Notes: generated by a model from the sequence alone, not told the origin. DNA of 64,000 bases from Paenibacillus sp. EZ-K15 (GCF_002573715.1 NZ_PDHM01000024.1:51676-115675); one strand, 5' to 3'. Counted from the first letter of the stretch, positions 26,322 to 38,800 are shown. Made by a program: numbers and translations.

Positions 26322-29300
26322 TTATTCCATGACAGAGATTCGAATGAACGGACTTAATTGATGAATCGTGCGATATTTGAATAATTGCTGTCCTTCTGCC
26401 GATAAACCTTGTTTCTCCATTTCGATCTCAACCCGAATAGCATGAAGGGACGTTCCGCCCAGCCGGAAAAAATCGTCATCAATTCCGATGCCGCCGATCC
26501 CGAGCACCCGTTCCCAAATTTGCACTAAGGCTTCCTCTGTCTGATTGGACGGCGCCCGGTACGGAGCTCTCAGAGCTGCGCTCTCTTCTACTTCCTTTAC
26601 CGGAATCTGGAGCATCCTTGAAGCGTCAGAATACTGCAGCGGAAGCAAATGTCGGCGATGCTGCTGATTTTCACGGCCGCTGAGAACTTCTTCCCAGCCC
26701 GTTCTCTCTAAACTTCGCACCGTCCCTGCGGCGGTGCCCGCTTCTCCTTGATTTTCGCTGCCGCTGAGCTGAGACTGGGTCAGTCCTGCGCCGGGCAGTG
26801 GCTCGTTAAGGACTTCAATATGCTTGATGGAATCAGGGATATCCTTTACTGCAATCCGGAAACGCACCTTGCGGCCGGACTCCTCCGTGATGCTCCACGG
26901 TCCCGATCTCAAAAATGCGAGCAGCGGCTCATTTTTCCCGGTAATTGTGCACACAGCCTCCATATATTCGACCTTCCGTTCATGGCAATAAGCCTTTAAA
27001 GAACTGATTACGGCTGACTCGATCCCTCTCCCAAGAATGCGGCAGCTGAGCAGGAATACATCCAGATGAACAATGTCGTTTTCGAAGCGCGTTATGACCG
27101 CCCCTGTCAGTCCGTAATGCCCGAACCTGTCTGAGGCTTCAATCGCCCAGCATTTCGTATCCGGTTCAGCCCGCGTGGCTACCAGCTCACTCTCTGACAT
27201 TATATCTGCGTTCAGCGTGAATTGATTGGTGCGCTGCGTCAGCTGGGCTATGCGGGGCAGTTGTTCAGCAGTTGCTTCGTAAATGCCCAGTCTAAGCTCC
27301 AATTCGTCGAGAAAAGTCTGCAGAGAGGGAGCCGAAGAACGAATTTGTCTGCGCTTGCGCTCTGAGACATACATTTCGGTTCTCCGTCTATCCTCTTCTG
27401 TGACGCGCAGGCGATCTGTTGCCCAGATATGCTCCAGGAATGCCGGGATTAGACGCTCTTCAGGAAGCTGAAGCGTAAGGACTTCCGGACACTGTAACTG
27501 TACCTCGGAACATTCCAGCGAACTGTCATCGATGAAGATAAAACTGTCTAGTCCTAACCCCAGTTCTTCCGCCAATGAAAGCAAGTTTTCGGATTTTAAG
27601 TTCCAATTGATCCGCGTTCCCGCAAAATGTTCTTTTTTAAGCAGCATGTCCGGGTTATTGTCCAGTACATTCCATACATCTGCTTCATTATTCTTGCTGA
27701 CCAGCACCAGCAGCATGCCTTCTTGCTGCTTGCTCAGCAGATACCGCTGGAACTCGCGGTAGGGACCGGAGGCTGTTACCCCTGCCGCTCCATCCTCCCC
27801 GCATACCCCACGCCAGAGCGTGTTATCGCAATCCACCGCAATAACTTTGAAGGGATGTCCCTGCCAAGCGAGCAGCCGGCGTGCAATAAGAGTACCGATT
27901 GCCGCATAAGATTCCGGTGTAAACGGCATATGTGCAGCTTCATCGGCAGTGGAATCGTGTATGTGTTCAATACCGAACATGGAGCCAAGCTCTCTGAAAT
28001 CGATAACCTGAACATAATCCAGCCTTTCCAATTCGCGCTTCCAACGATTCCCGAGCTCTTCCAGGTAGCTCTCCATGACCGGAGAAGCCCCTAATGAAGC
28101 GGATACGGGAAACACTCCGGCGAATATCGGGCCCGTTCTCCGGCCGGCAGATAATGTCTGCAGCAGATCGGCCAGTGCTCGTTCGAGCTTTTTAATCTGC
28201 TGGGCCTCCGGAGAGCGGTCATCCCTCAACCAATCTTCAAAGCGGACGAGCAGCAGTCCCGCAGCCTCTTCGGACGAGAAGGAGCTGTCCGGGTTCAATA
28301 GCTCCTGAAACACTTGTTGATATGGTGCAAAACGGATGTCAACACGTGTTCCGAACTGCTCTCCCCACCAGCTGACATAAGAACGAATCGGGTCCGCAGT
28401 AAAGGTAGAGACGGCCGTTACGGTAAAGACACGCTCCGGCAGCGAACTGCTTCTTTTTGCCGCCGCTTCGGCCTCCTGCTCTTCGGTGAACAGCCGGATT
28501 TCGCTCAATTCAATAGCCGGGTTTTCCAGAGCCAGTTCAATCAGATCCGTAAAATGCCCCATGAGTCCCGCCATGGTTGCTTCCGCGAACAAAGCGGTAT
28601 TGTACTGCATGACACAGAGCAAGCCGCCATGATCCGCATAGCCGATATCGAGTTTGAAATCGAGCTTGGAAATTCCCTTCGTAATTTCAAAGTTCTCGAA
28701 AGTGAGTCCTTCTGCGGTAAGCACGGTGTCACCATCAAATTCATTGTGAAAAATCATCATCGTATCAAACAGAGGATTACGTCCGCGCGGTAGTTTCGCC
28801 GAGAGCTTCTCGACCATCCGGTCGAACGGGAAGTCTTGATTCTCATATGCATTCATCATCGTGTCATTCAGAATAAGCAGTTGATCGAGAAGACTGAGCC
28901 GGTCTTGGAAACGGACCCGGATCGGCAGGAAGTTCGTGAACATGCCTATTAAAGGCTCCACATCGGCATGCCGCCTGCCTGCCACCAGCGAGCCGACCGT
29001 AATGTCGTCCTGACCGGTATATTCATGCAGCACAATCGTGTATAGATGAAACAAGAGCACATTAATCGTAACATTCTGCGATTTGGCCAAAGCATTCAGC
29101 CGGTCTGCGGTTTCCTTGGACAGGCTGATCTTGTGCGCTCTGCCGACAAACGATTGAAATTCAGGTCTCTCGAAGTCATACGGCATGTTCAGCACAGGGA
29201 TTGTCTGCCGGAACTGGTTCATCCAATAATCCTCTTGCTTCCGAATAACATCCCCGCTCAACAGGCGATGCTGCCATTCCGCGAAATCCTTATATTGAAT

Positions 29301-32300
29301 GCGCAGAGGCGGGAGATCTTTTCCGGCATACAGATCGCTGAATTCCTTAATAAACACATTCATTGAAGCGCCGTCCGAAACAATATTGTGCATATCCATA
29401 AACAGCACATGTTTCTCCGGCTCTATTCGAACGAAAGCGGCGCGAATAAGAGGGGCTTTGCCCAGATCAAACGGCCTGATAAACTTCCGCATGATTTTCT
29501 TCAAATCTTCCTCGTCCGCTTCCATGCGTTCCACGGTAAACGTGAAACTCTCATGAATTTGCTGAACCGGTTCTCCGTCTACCATATGAAACGAGGTGCG
29601 CATGTTCTCATGACGGTGAATCAATTGAATGAAAGCCTGCTCAAAACGATCCGCTTCCGCTTTTCCGTGCACCCACAAAGCCATCGGCATGTTGTAAGTC
29701 GTTACCGAACCGATTTGCTGATGAATGAGGAACGTGCGTTTCTGTGCAGAGGACAAGCGGTAGTAAGGTTTGCTCTCTGCCGGTTCGATTGCAAAATATT
29801 TATTTTTAGCTTTCTGTCCGATATAACGGGCAAGCGCACTTATCGTCGGCATGTTGAATATATCCGACAAAGCCAGCTCCACATCAAGTTCCTTGTGAAT
29901 CTTAGTGATCAGACTGGTCGCTTTCAAAGAATGCCCGCCTATTTCGAAGAAATCCTCATGAATTCCGATGTGCTCCAAGCCGAACAGATTGCGCCATATG
30001 CCGGCCAGCGTCTCTTCCAGCGGGTTGCTTGGTTCGGATAACCCATTCTCTTTCTGGGTCTCTATCCGGTCATCCCGCTCCGTAATAGCTTGTTGTCCTG
30101 CCCTCTTCCCTGGCAAATCGGAGTGGACGATCTGGATCCCTTCCTCATCCAGCCAGAAACGGCGACGGTCAAACGGATAAGTTGGCAAAGGAATACGGTT
30201 TCTTTTCTCTTCCCCGTAGAAACGGGCCCAATTTATTTTTATCCCCGCATTCCACAGACGCCCCACTTGAAGGAGCAGGTAAGCGACATCAGAGGTATTC
30301 TGCTTCGGATGACGCAGGAGGTTCACCATAACACGCTCTTTAGGGGCCCCGGCTGAGTTTTTGGAGAATTCATGATGACTCTTCGCAAATGCGGTCAGGG
30401 CATTGCCTCCGCCAACCTCTACAAACGCAGCATCCATTTCGTTCATCAGGGTACTGAGCCCGTCTGAGAACCTTACCGTGCCGCGCAGGTGCTGTGCCCA
30501 GTAAGCGGGACTGATTGCCTGCTCATCCTGAATCCAGGTCCCCGTGACATTGGAAATAAAGGGCAACTGCGGTGCTTTCAGCACAAGCTTGCCTACCTCG
30601 CGCTCATAGGCTTCCAGAATGGGTTCCATCATGGCGGAATGGAAGGCGTGTGACGTGTGGAGACGACGGCATTCGACTCCTTTCTCTTCCAAGGAACCGG
30701 CCAATGACTCTACCGCTTCCGAAGTGCCGGAAACAACGCACATGGAAGGAGCATTCACCGCAGCCAGCGATACGCCGCCGGACAACAGTGGAAGTATCTC
30801 CTGCTCGGTCAGCGGGACGCTCAGCATGACACCACTTGGCAGACTCTGCATCAATTGACCGCGAAGGGTAACGAGCCGCACTGCATCCTCCAGCGAGAAG
30901 ACGCCTGACAGACATGCGGCGACATATTCACCGATGCTGTGCCCGATCATGACTTGCGGCTGTACTCCCCATCTCATCATCAGTCTGGCAAGCGCATATT
31001 CGACCGTAAACAGAACCGGCTGGGCAATGTCAGTCCGGTTAATAAGTGACGTATCCGGCTCATCGGCGGAGGGATATAGAACCCGCTTCGCCTCATGGCC
31101 GATCTCATCCGGCATCAGCTCGAAGCAGCGGTCCGCCTCCTCGCGAAACACCGGTTCCTGTTCATACAACTCCCTGCCCATTCCGCTGTACTGCGAGCCT
31201 TGGCCGGAAAACATGAATACGACCGGCGGCTCATCGACAGAGGCAAATCCGTTCTGAACTTCGGGCGAACCAGGTTGAGCAAGCAGCATGACCGCTTCAT
31301 CCGCGCTTCCGCAGACCAGTGTCCTGCGGTACGCGAAAGCAGCCCTTCCCTCATGGAGCGTATAGGCCATATCTGCGAGGCTCACGTCAGGATGCTCCTG
31401 CAAATGCAGCGCTATCCGCTCCGTCAGTCTGTCGAGCGATGCTTCCGTCTTGGCCGACAGAGAGATAAGCTGCGCCGACCTGCCCCGTGAGGAAGCGGAA
31501 GCAGGCGGCGCTTCCTCCAGGACAACATGCGCATTCGTGCCGCCGATGCCAAAAGAGCTGACGCCTGCCCGGAGAGGGAAGGCATCGTTGGTCCAGTCTT
31601 TTAACCGGTCGTTAACAAAGAACGGACTGTTCTCAAAATCGATTTTGGGATTCGAACGTTCATAGTGAAGTGTAGGCGGCAGCTGTTTATGGGTCAGAGC
31701 GAGCACGGTCTTAATGAATCCGGCTACCCCTGCGGCGTTGTTTAGATGCCCGATGTTGGATTTAACCGAGCCGATGCCGCAGTATCTCTTCTTGTCCGTT
31801 TGAAAAGCGGTCTTCAATGCTTCGATTTCGATTGGATCGCCAAGTGTCGTACCTGTACCGTGCGCTTCAATATAGCTGATGCTTTCCGGCTCCACTTCAG
31901 CTACATGATGAGCGGCACGGATTACGGACGCCTGACCGGATGTACTAGGAGCGGTATAGCCTACTTTTCGGCTGCCGTCATTATTGATCGCCGAGCCTTT
32001 AATTACAGCGTATATATGGTCGCCGTCTGCAAGCGCATCCTCCAGCGGTTTCAAGGCGACAATCCCGGCGCCCTCACCGAAGACGGTGCCCGCCCCTTTC
32101 TCGTCGAAGGCCCGGCAATGGCCGTCAGGTGAATTAATCATCCCTTCCTGATAGAAATAACCGGCTCTCTTGGGCAGTTGTATCGATACGCCGCCGGCCA
32201 GCGCCATGCTGCACTCCCCGCTGAGCAGACTTTGACAAGCAAGATGAATGGCAACAAGCGAAGTCGAACAAGCTGTCTGCACCGTAAAGCTCGGTCCCTT

Positions 32301-32819
32301 CATATTGAGCTTATAAGAAACAAGCGTGGCCATATAATCGCGTAAATTCAGCATAGCCGTCTCCAGGGTGGCGGATTCTTCCGCTGTTCCCAGCCCCTTG
32401 AACGCGCGCATGAACCAGTTGGAATTAAAAGCCGCGCCTATATATAACCCGATCGAGCCTCTATATGTCTTGGGATCATAACCCGCTTGTTCGAGCGCTT
32501 CCCAGGAACATTCGTGCATAAGACGGAACTGCGGATCCATAAGTTCGGCCTCGCGAGGCGTATAATCGAAGAATTCGGGATCGAAGTACTCGAGATCATC
32601 GAGTACTCCCTTGGCCTTCACATAATTAGGGTGAGTCACCGTCTTCACATCGATGCCTTCTTCCAACAGCTCTTCATCACTGAAAAAAGAGATACTCTCC
32701 TTGCCGCTGCAGAGGTTATTCCAATATTCCCGCAAGTTTTTGGCTCCCGGAAACCTACCGGACATGCCGATTACGGCAATTTCCGAACCGTTATACTCTC
32801 TACCGTTCGATATGCTCAT
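26322..32819 (-). CDS. PKS/NRPS hybrid: KS-AT-ACP-C-FkbH-ACP
   Basis: 2165 aa. KS with Cys183 (QTACSTS) and EAHGTG; AT with Ser627 in GHSIGEY and HAFHS near 723, the malonyl-CoA type; ACP Ser about 963 (GGHSLKA). No KR, so this is a non-reducing last extension module, predicted to leave the keto group that becomes the phenol at C8 of a dihydroisocoumarin. A condensation domain (about 1000-1440) follows with H-N-I-V-S-D-G near 1142: the second, catalytic His of HHxxxDG is Asn. Then comes an SGNH-like linker and an embedded FkbH domain with VDCDNTLWRG at about 1661, and a final carrier domain with Ser about 2123 (LGGTSLH). There is no thioesterase or reductase. Its ATG overlaps the upstream PKS stop by four bases. 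Confidence 0.93.
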   Translation of the reverse strand: MSISNGREYNGSEIAVIGMSGRFPGAKNLREYWNNLCSGKESISFFSDEELLEEGIDVKTVTHPNYVKAKGVLDDLEYFDPEFFDYTPREAELMDPQFRLMHECSWEALEQAGYDPKTYRGSIGLYIGAAFNSNWFMRAFKGLGTAEESATLETAMLNLRDYMATLVSYKLNMKGPSFTVQTACSTSLVAIHLACQSLLSGECSMALAGGVSIQLPKRAGYFYQEGMINSPDGHCRAFDEKGAGTVFGEGAGIVALKPLEDALADGDHIYAVIKGSAINNDGSRKVGYTAPSTSGQASVIRAAHHVAEVEPESISYIEAHGTGTTLGDPIEIEALKTAFQTDKKRYCGIGSVKSNIGHLNNAAGVAGFIKTVLALTHKQLPPTLHYERSNPKIDFENSPFFVNDRLKDWTNDAFPLRAGVSSFGIGGTNAHVVLEEAPPASASSRGRSAQLISLSAKTEASLDRLTERIALHLQEHPDVSLADMAYTLHEGRAAFAYRRTLVCGSADEAVMLLAQPGSPEVQNGFASVDEPPVVFMFSGQGSQYSGMGRELYEQEPVFREEADRCFELMPDEIGHEAKRVLYPSADEPDTSLINRTDIAQPVLFTVEYALARLMMRWGVQPQVMIGHSIGEYVAACLSGVFSLEDAVRLVTLRGQLMQSLPSGVMLSVPLTEQEILPLLSGGVSLAAVNAPSMCVVSGTSEAVESLAGSLEEKGVECRRLHTSHAFHSAMMEPILEAYEREVGKLVLKAPQLPFISNVTGTWIQDEQAISPAYWAQHLRGTVRFSDGLSTLMNEMDAAFVEVGGGNALTAFAKSHHEFSKNSAGAPKERVMVNLLRHPKQNTSDVAYLLLQVGRLWNAGIKINWARFYGEEKRNRIPLPTYPFDRRRFWLDEEGIQIVHSDLPGKRAGQQAITERDDRIETQKENGLSEPSNPLEETLAGIWRNLFGLEHIGIHEDFFEIGGHSLKATSLITKIHKELDVELALSDIFNMPTISALARYIGQKAKNKYFAIEPAESKPYYRLSSAQKRTFLIHQQIGSVTTYNMPMALWVHGKAEADRFEQAFIQLIHRHENMRTSFHMVDGEPVQQIHESFTFTVERMEADEEDLKKIMRKFIRPFDLGKAPLIRAAFVRIEPEKHVLFMDMHNIVSDGASMNVFIKEFSDLYAGKDLPPLRIQYKDFAEWQHRLLSGDVIRKQEDYWMNQFRQTIPVLNMPYDFERPEFQSFVGRAHKISLSKETADRLNALAKSQNVTINVLLFHLYTIVLHEYTGQDDITVGSLVAGRRHADVEPLIGMFTNFLPIRVRFQDRLSLLDQLLILNDTMMNAYENQDFPFDRMVEKLSAKLPRGRNPLFDTMMIFHNEFDGDTVLTAEGLTFENFEITKGISKLDFKLDIGYADHGGLLCVMQYNTALFAEATMAGLMGHFTDLIELALENPAIELSEIRLFTEEQEAEAAAKRSSSLPERVFTVTAVSTFTADPIRSYVSWWGEQFGTRVDIRFAPYQQVFQELLNPDSSFSSEEAAGLLLVRFEDWLRDDRSPEAQQIKKLERALADLLQTLSAGRRTGPIFAGVFPVSASLGASPVMESYLEELGNRWKRELERLDYVQVIDFRELGSMFGIEHIHDSTADEAAHMPFTPESYAAIGTLIARRLLAWQGHPFKVIAVDCDNTLWRGVCGEDGAAGVTASGPYREFQRYLLSKQQEGMLLVLVSKNNEADVWNVLDNNPDMLLKKEHFAGTRINWNLKSENLLSLAEELGLGLDSFIFIDDSSLECSEVQLQCPEVLTLQLPEERLIPAFLEHIWATDRLRVTEEDRRRTEMYVSERKRRQIRSSAPSLQTFLDELELRLGIYEATAEQLPRIAQLTQRTNQFTLNADIMSESELVATRAEPDTKCWAIEASDRFGHYGLTGAVITRFENDIVHLDVFLLSCRILGRGIESAVISSLKAYCHERKVEYMEAVCTITGKNEPLLAFLRSGPWSITEESGRKVRFRIAVKDIPDSIKHIEVLNEPLPGAGLTQSQLSGSENQGEAGTAAGTVRSLERTGWEEVLSGRENQQHRRHLLPLQYSDASRMLQIPVKEVEESAALRAPYRAPSNQTEEALVQIWERVLGIGGIGIDDDFFRLGGTSLHAIRVEIEMEKQGLSAEGQQLFKYRTIHQLSPFIRISVME

Positions 32820-35800
32820 AGCAAGACCTCTCCTTTGCGTCTTTTTTCTTTTTGCAGCTGCTGCCGCTTTCTTCCCTTCGCGGCGGAGTCGATCATTTGA
32901 TGTTCCATCTCCGCCTCTGCCGCCTCGTTTTCTTCGCTGTGGGTAAGGCGCTGAGCCAGGGCATGAATGCTGGGATAGGTGAACATATCAACAACGGCGA
33001 TACTCTCGTCTAACGCTTCATTCAATTTGGCGGTCACCTGGATCATATCCAGCGAGCTGGCTCCCAGATCGAAGAAATTATCGTGGATACCTACCTCGTC
33101 AATACGGAAAAATTGTTTCCACACCTCGGCGATCGTCTTCTCGACCCGATTGCGGGGCGCCGCATAAGGTGTGGTTAGATCCGGCCTGCTGAATGAGGCG
33201 CCGCCTGCCGCGTGACTGTCTTCTTTCTTGCCTGCGTGCCGAATCCATTGATCGATACGCGTCTGAAGATCACCGGTCGATACAATAATTTGGTTGCTGC
33301 CGCACGGACTGTAGACGTACCGGAACAGATCAGGCGCTTCGGCAGGCGTTATCGCCAGTTCGACAAGCGACTCTCCGATCGTCGAGCGGTGTTCTTCCCA
33401 GAATTCCCACGCATCCCAATTGACGCACAGCCACTTCGTCCCGCCAGCCCGGTTCTGTTTGCGGGCAAAGGCATCCATGTACAAATTCGCGGCCGAATAA
33501 GCGCTGAAGCCAAGTCCCCCGAGTATGCTGGCGATGGAGGAGAACAGGATGCATATCTCGGTCTCCCTGTCAGCAATTAGCCTGCCCAGCGTCTGCAAAC
33601 CCTGGACTTTGGCCCGGAACTGCTCGTCGGATTGGTCTCCGCTAATATTCTCGATCGCGCGGAAAGATTCGCCGCCAGGAAGTCCCGCCGCCTGCACGAC
33701 GCCATGAAGGCGGCCGTACTCACGATCAATAAACTTGAAGACATGGCTCATCTGTTCTTCATTAGACAAGTCGGCCTGCATATAGTTAACCTCAGCGCCG
33801 AGTTCTTCCAATTGCAACACACGTCTGATTTTTCGAGAAAGCGGATGCTCCTCTCCATGTTCAGCCAGACAACGCGTATATTCTTTCTTGTCGGGAAAGC
33901 TTGAACGTCCGGTAAGAATGAGCCGTGCGCCGTAATTGCGTGCGAGGAACTCTGCTGTCAGCATCCCGATTCCTCCCAGCCCTCCCGTAATCAGATATAC
34001 ACCCTGCTGCCGAAATGGAGCTGCCGGTTTCTCCGCCTGGCGCAGTCCCACCGGCTTGAAATTCTGAACCCATCGGTAATTCCCCCGATAAGCGATAAGC
34101 CGATCCGAAGGCGGGGACGATAATTCCCTCATAAGTTTGTCAGCGATTCGCCGCTTTTGCTTGGTCTCTTCCTGTACATCAATATCAATGCTCACACATG
34201 TAATTCCGCTGTATTCCTGCTGAATAACCATGCATGGGCCGAGGAGCGTCATTTTACCTGGAGACAGCCGCTCCATCCCGGTTACCTCCTGCATCCCTGA
34301 AGACACGACTGCTATACGGATATCCTCTTCCTTATGCTTGCGCAGTGCCTGAGCCAAATAGATCAGGCTGTAGTAGCCTTCTTCTTGCTGGCGGCGTTCA
34401 ACCGCTTCCGTATTGGAGCGTTCCATTTCCTCTTCTTCATCCCCAGAGGAGGAAACATTCCACAGGTGAGCGACCCTGTCGGGAACGAAATCTCGCTTTT
34501 GCAGTTCCTCCAGCAGCCGGACGTAATGCTCCGCAGAACTTGGGGACAGCGTGAACGTTCCATTCTCATGCGCGCAGAATGCGTTCCCCGCCTTAACCAT
34601 CACCGTACGTTCACCCATATTCTGAATACTTGCAGCCAATTCGTCCGCGATCCCGCAATCATCCTTGAATACAAGCCAGTTATGACTGTTATGACCATTC
34701 TGATGACTTTCTTCCGGTTGCTCCTCCAGCAGGGCGCGTTCCCAGGAAGGATAATAAAACCAGTCTGCCATGTCAGAGTTTTTACCGCCTCTTGGGGCTG
34801 AGGATGGCCTCGCTCCCGTTAATGGCTGCTGCTCATCATCAAGCCAATAGCGCTGGCGCTCCATCGGATAGGTTGGCAGCTCGATGCGTCTACGCCGCTC
34901 ATGGGCGTAATAGCCCGTCCAATTGATATCGATACCGGCCAGCCAGAGGCGTCCGATTTTGTTCAACAAGTGCGCGGTATCAGAAACCGCTTCCTGGGGA
35001 TGTCTCAGCATATTGACAACGATCCGGTCGCGTGAACCCGCTTCATGCTTGCGCACGAATGTGCTGAGCGAATTGCCCGGTCCGGCTTCTATGAATACAG
35101 AGCGCGGATTATTCAACAGTTCTGCAAGCCCGTCCGCAAACCGCACGGTCGAGCGCAAATGCCTGACCCAATACTCCGCATCCGTAGCCTCTTCAGATGT
35201 GATCCAAGTGCCGGACACGTTGGAAATAAAGGGCAGCTCAGGCTCATGCAGCTGGATCGAGCGTACTTTATCCGCGAACGCCGCAAGTATCGGATCCATC
35301 ATATGAGAATGGAAGGCATGAGATGTATGGAGAAGACGGCAGGCACAGCCTTTGTCTTCCAGCAGCCGTGAGAATGCATCAATCTCAGCCGATGTGCCAG
35401 ATACGACGCACAAGGAGGAGCTGTTGACTGCCGCCAGCGCAATATGATCAGGCAGCAATGGGCGCAGTTCCGCTTCCGACATCGCCACGCTGAGCATAGA
35501 TCCCGCCGGCAGCCCCTGCATGAGCCGGCCTCGAAGCGCTACGAGCTGAAGCGCATCTTCCAGCGTGAATACACCAGCCAGGCATGCTGCCACATATTCA
35601 CCGATACTGTGACCCAGCATCGCTTCGGGCCGGATGCCCCAGCGGATCAGCAGTCTGGCAAACGCATATTCGATCATAAAAAGCATGGGCTGGGCGATAT
35701 CCGTCCGCATCAAGATTTCCTCTCGATGATCTTGGTCCGATTCGCCAGCGGCATAAAGGACAGCCTTTAAGTCAAGCTCTACATACGGTTGAACGAGCTC

Positions 35801-38800
35801 GAAACAGCGATCAAGTTCTTCCCTGAATTCAGGTTCGTTGAGATAGAGCCCCCGTCCCATGCCAACGTATTGCGATCCCTGGCCCGGGAACATGAATACT
35901 ACAGAGCGTGTTTGCGTCCCCGTTTGGCCTTCGGCAATTTTATCGGACCCTGTCGATGTCAAGATGGCGGTCGCTTCTTCCGCATCCTTGCACACGAATG
36001 CGGCTCTCCACTCAAAAGCCTTCCTGCCTGCTTGCAGCGTATACGCCGTATCTGCCAGATTCACTTGCGGATGCTCTGTCAAAAATGCGGCCAGACGTGC
36101 TTTCGCCTCCGTCAATGCTGTTGGCGTTCTTGCTGACAAGATCAGCAGCTTCTCTGCACGACCTTCGTCGGATGGTTCCCTAGGGGGAGCTTCTTCCAGT
36201 ATGACGTGCGCATTCGTGCCACCGATGCCAAATGAGCTGACTCCGGAGCGCAGGGGATGCTCCCTTCCTTCCCAAGGCACCAGTTCCGTATTGACGACGA
36301 AGGGACTGTTAGCGAAGTCAATGTTGGGGTTGCCCCGTTCATAATGCAGGCTCGGCGGAATTTGCTTCGCTTTGAGTGCCAGTACCGTTTTAATGAACCC
36401 GGCCGCTCCGGCTGCGCTGTTGAGATGGCCGACGTTCGTCTTGACGGATCCGATACGGCAAAATCCCTTTTTATCGGTGCCGAAGGCTTCCTTCAAAGCC
36501 TCGATCTCAATCGGATCCCCCATGCTTGTGCCTGTTCCGTGCGCCTCTACATAAGAGATGCTTTCCGGGTCCACACCCGACATCCGATGAGCGGCACGGA
36601 TGACCTCGGCTTGTCCCTTTGTGCTCGGAGCGGTAAAGCCTACCTTGCGGGTACCGTCATTGTTCAAGCCAAAACCCTTGATAACGGCGTGGATAACATC
36701 TCCGTCCGCAATGGCATCACTCAGACGTTTCAGGACAACGACACCGACCCCGTCTCCGAAAACAGTTCCTGCCGCCTGCTCGTCGAAGGCTCGGCAATGC
36801 CCGTCCGGCGACTGAATCATACCGTCTTCGTACAAATAACCGGATTTGTTGGGTACGCTGACAGTGGAGCCGCCGGCCAGTGCGATGTCGCACGCCCCCG
36901 CCAATAATCCTTGCGAGGCCAGAACGATATTAACCAGGGATGTGGAGCAAGCGGTCTGCATAGAGATGCTGGGGCCCCGGAGATTGAGTTTATACGACAG
37001 CTGGGTGCTAAAAAATTCCCTGTCGTTAAGAAGCATGGCGCTGAATCGTTCCGTTCCGCCCAAAGCAGCCGCAAAACGGGAAACCCACTCCAGATTCGGA
37101 GTCGCGCCCGCGTAGACGCCGATAAGTCCCGGGTAGGTGTCGGGATTGTATGCGGCGGCTTCGATCGCCTCCCATGCGCATTCGTGAAACAGCCGCAGCT
37201 GCGGATCCATTAGCTGAGCCTCCCGCGGAGAATATCCGAAGAACGCGGCATCGAACTGATCGATCCCATTCAAAGCACCTTTGGCTTTTACATAGGAAGG
37301 ATGGGATACAAGCTGCGGGTCAACGCCTGCCTGTACCAGCTCTTCGTCCGTGAAGAACGTTATCGATTCGACGCCGTCGCGCAAATTGTTCCAGAACTGA
37401 TCGATGCTGTCCGCACCCGGGAATCTGGCGGCCATACCTATGACCGCTATCTCAAGCCCATTCTCCCCCACGGCTTCACGTTCCGTTTGTTCCTGCCTTC
37501 CCGTCAGATCTCTATCTTGGACCGATATGGTCCTCATCCGCTCGGAACGCGCCATTCCCTCGTTAATGACATTCTGGCGTTCTGCTTCCTCTTCAACCGC
37601 TGCCTCATCGGACGCTGATCTTCCCTGCCCGTTTTCACGCAAGAATGACGCTAAGGTACGAACGGAGGGATAGGAATACAAGGTAACCACGGGCACTTCC
37701 CTCCCCAGCACTTCCGCAAGCTTATCAGCCAGCTGGGAAATATCGAGCGAGCTTGCACCGATTTCAAAAAAGTTGTCATTGATCCCAAGATGCGCGAATC
37801 CGAAGTGATTCTGGACAAGTTCTGCAACCGTCTGTTCTATAGAGGATGCAGACCGCATACGGGCGGCTGCTTGGGATTGTTTAACCGCATCGCTTCCTGT
37901 CTCCGTTTCCGGAGGGCGGCCCAATCTCCGCTGAGCTGTTTTCTCGTGCATGTTTCCCAATGACATTTGTCTGCCCTCTACGGAGTACCGCTGGCTTTCG
38001 AACGGATAAGTCGGCAGAGCAACCCGCCGTCGGCGTTCCGAGTTGTAGTACCCCTTCCAATCGATCTGCGTGCCTGCAATCCACAGTTTGCCGATCTTCT
38101 CTAGTAAGAAAGCATCATCTGCGGCCTGCTCGTGCGGATGACGGACGAGATGGAACACTTCATGCTTACGCTCCGTGTCCTTCCCCTGTTGTTTGCGGAT
38201 GAAGCTGCTGAGAACATTGCCAGGTCCGATTTCTATAAATACGGCCTGCTTCTCCTTAAGCAGCTCGGCCGCCCCGCTTGCGAACCGCACCGTTTCCCGT
38301 AAATGCCTAGTCCAATATGCGGGATCAGCGACATCTTCCAGCGTTATCCATGTACCCGTTACATTGGACACATACGGAATTGACGGGGCGGATAGGACGA
38401 CCTGCTTGACTTTGTCCATATACTTCTCCAATATCGGCTCCATCATGGCCGAATGAAACGCATGTGACGTATGAAGCTTTCGATGCACCACCTGCATCCC
38501 GGTAAGTTTGGTTTCAAAGGAAGCGATGGCCGCATGCGGGCCGGAAACAACGCAGAGCTCGGGTCCATTAACGGCTGCGAGTGCCAGTTCTTTCGGAAGA
38601 AGCTCTACTAAACTTGCCTCGTCAAGGGAGACGCTCAGCATCTCTCCGGCTGGCAGGCTCTGCATAAGCTTGCCGCGCAGTGTGACGAGCTTCAACGCGT
38701 CCTTAAGTGACAGAACACCCGACAGGCACGCAGCCGTATACTCTCCGATACTGTGCCCGATCATGGCATTCGGCTTAACGCCCCATGACATCAGGAGCTG

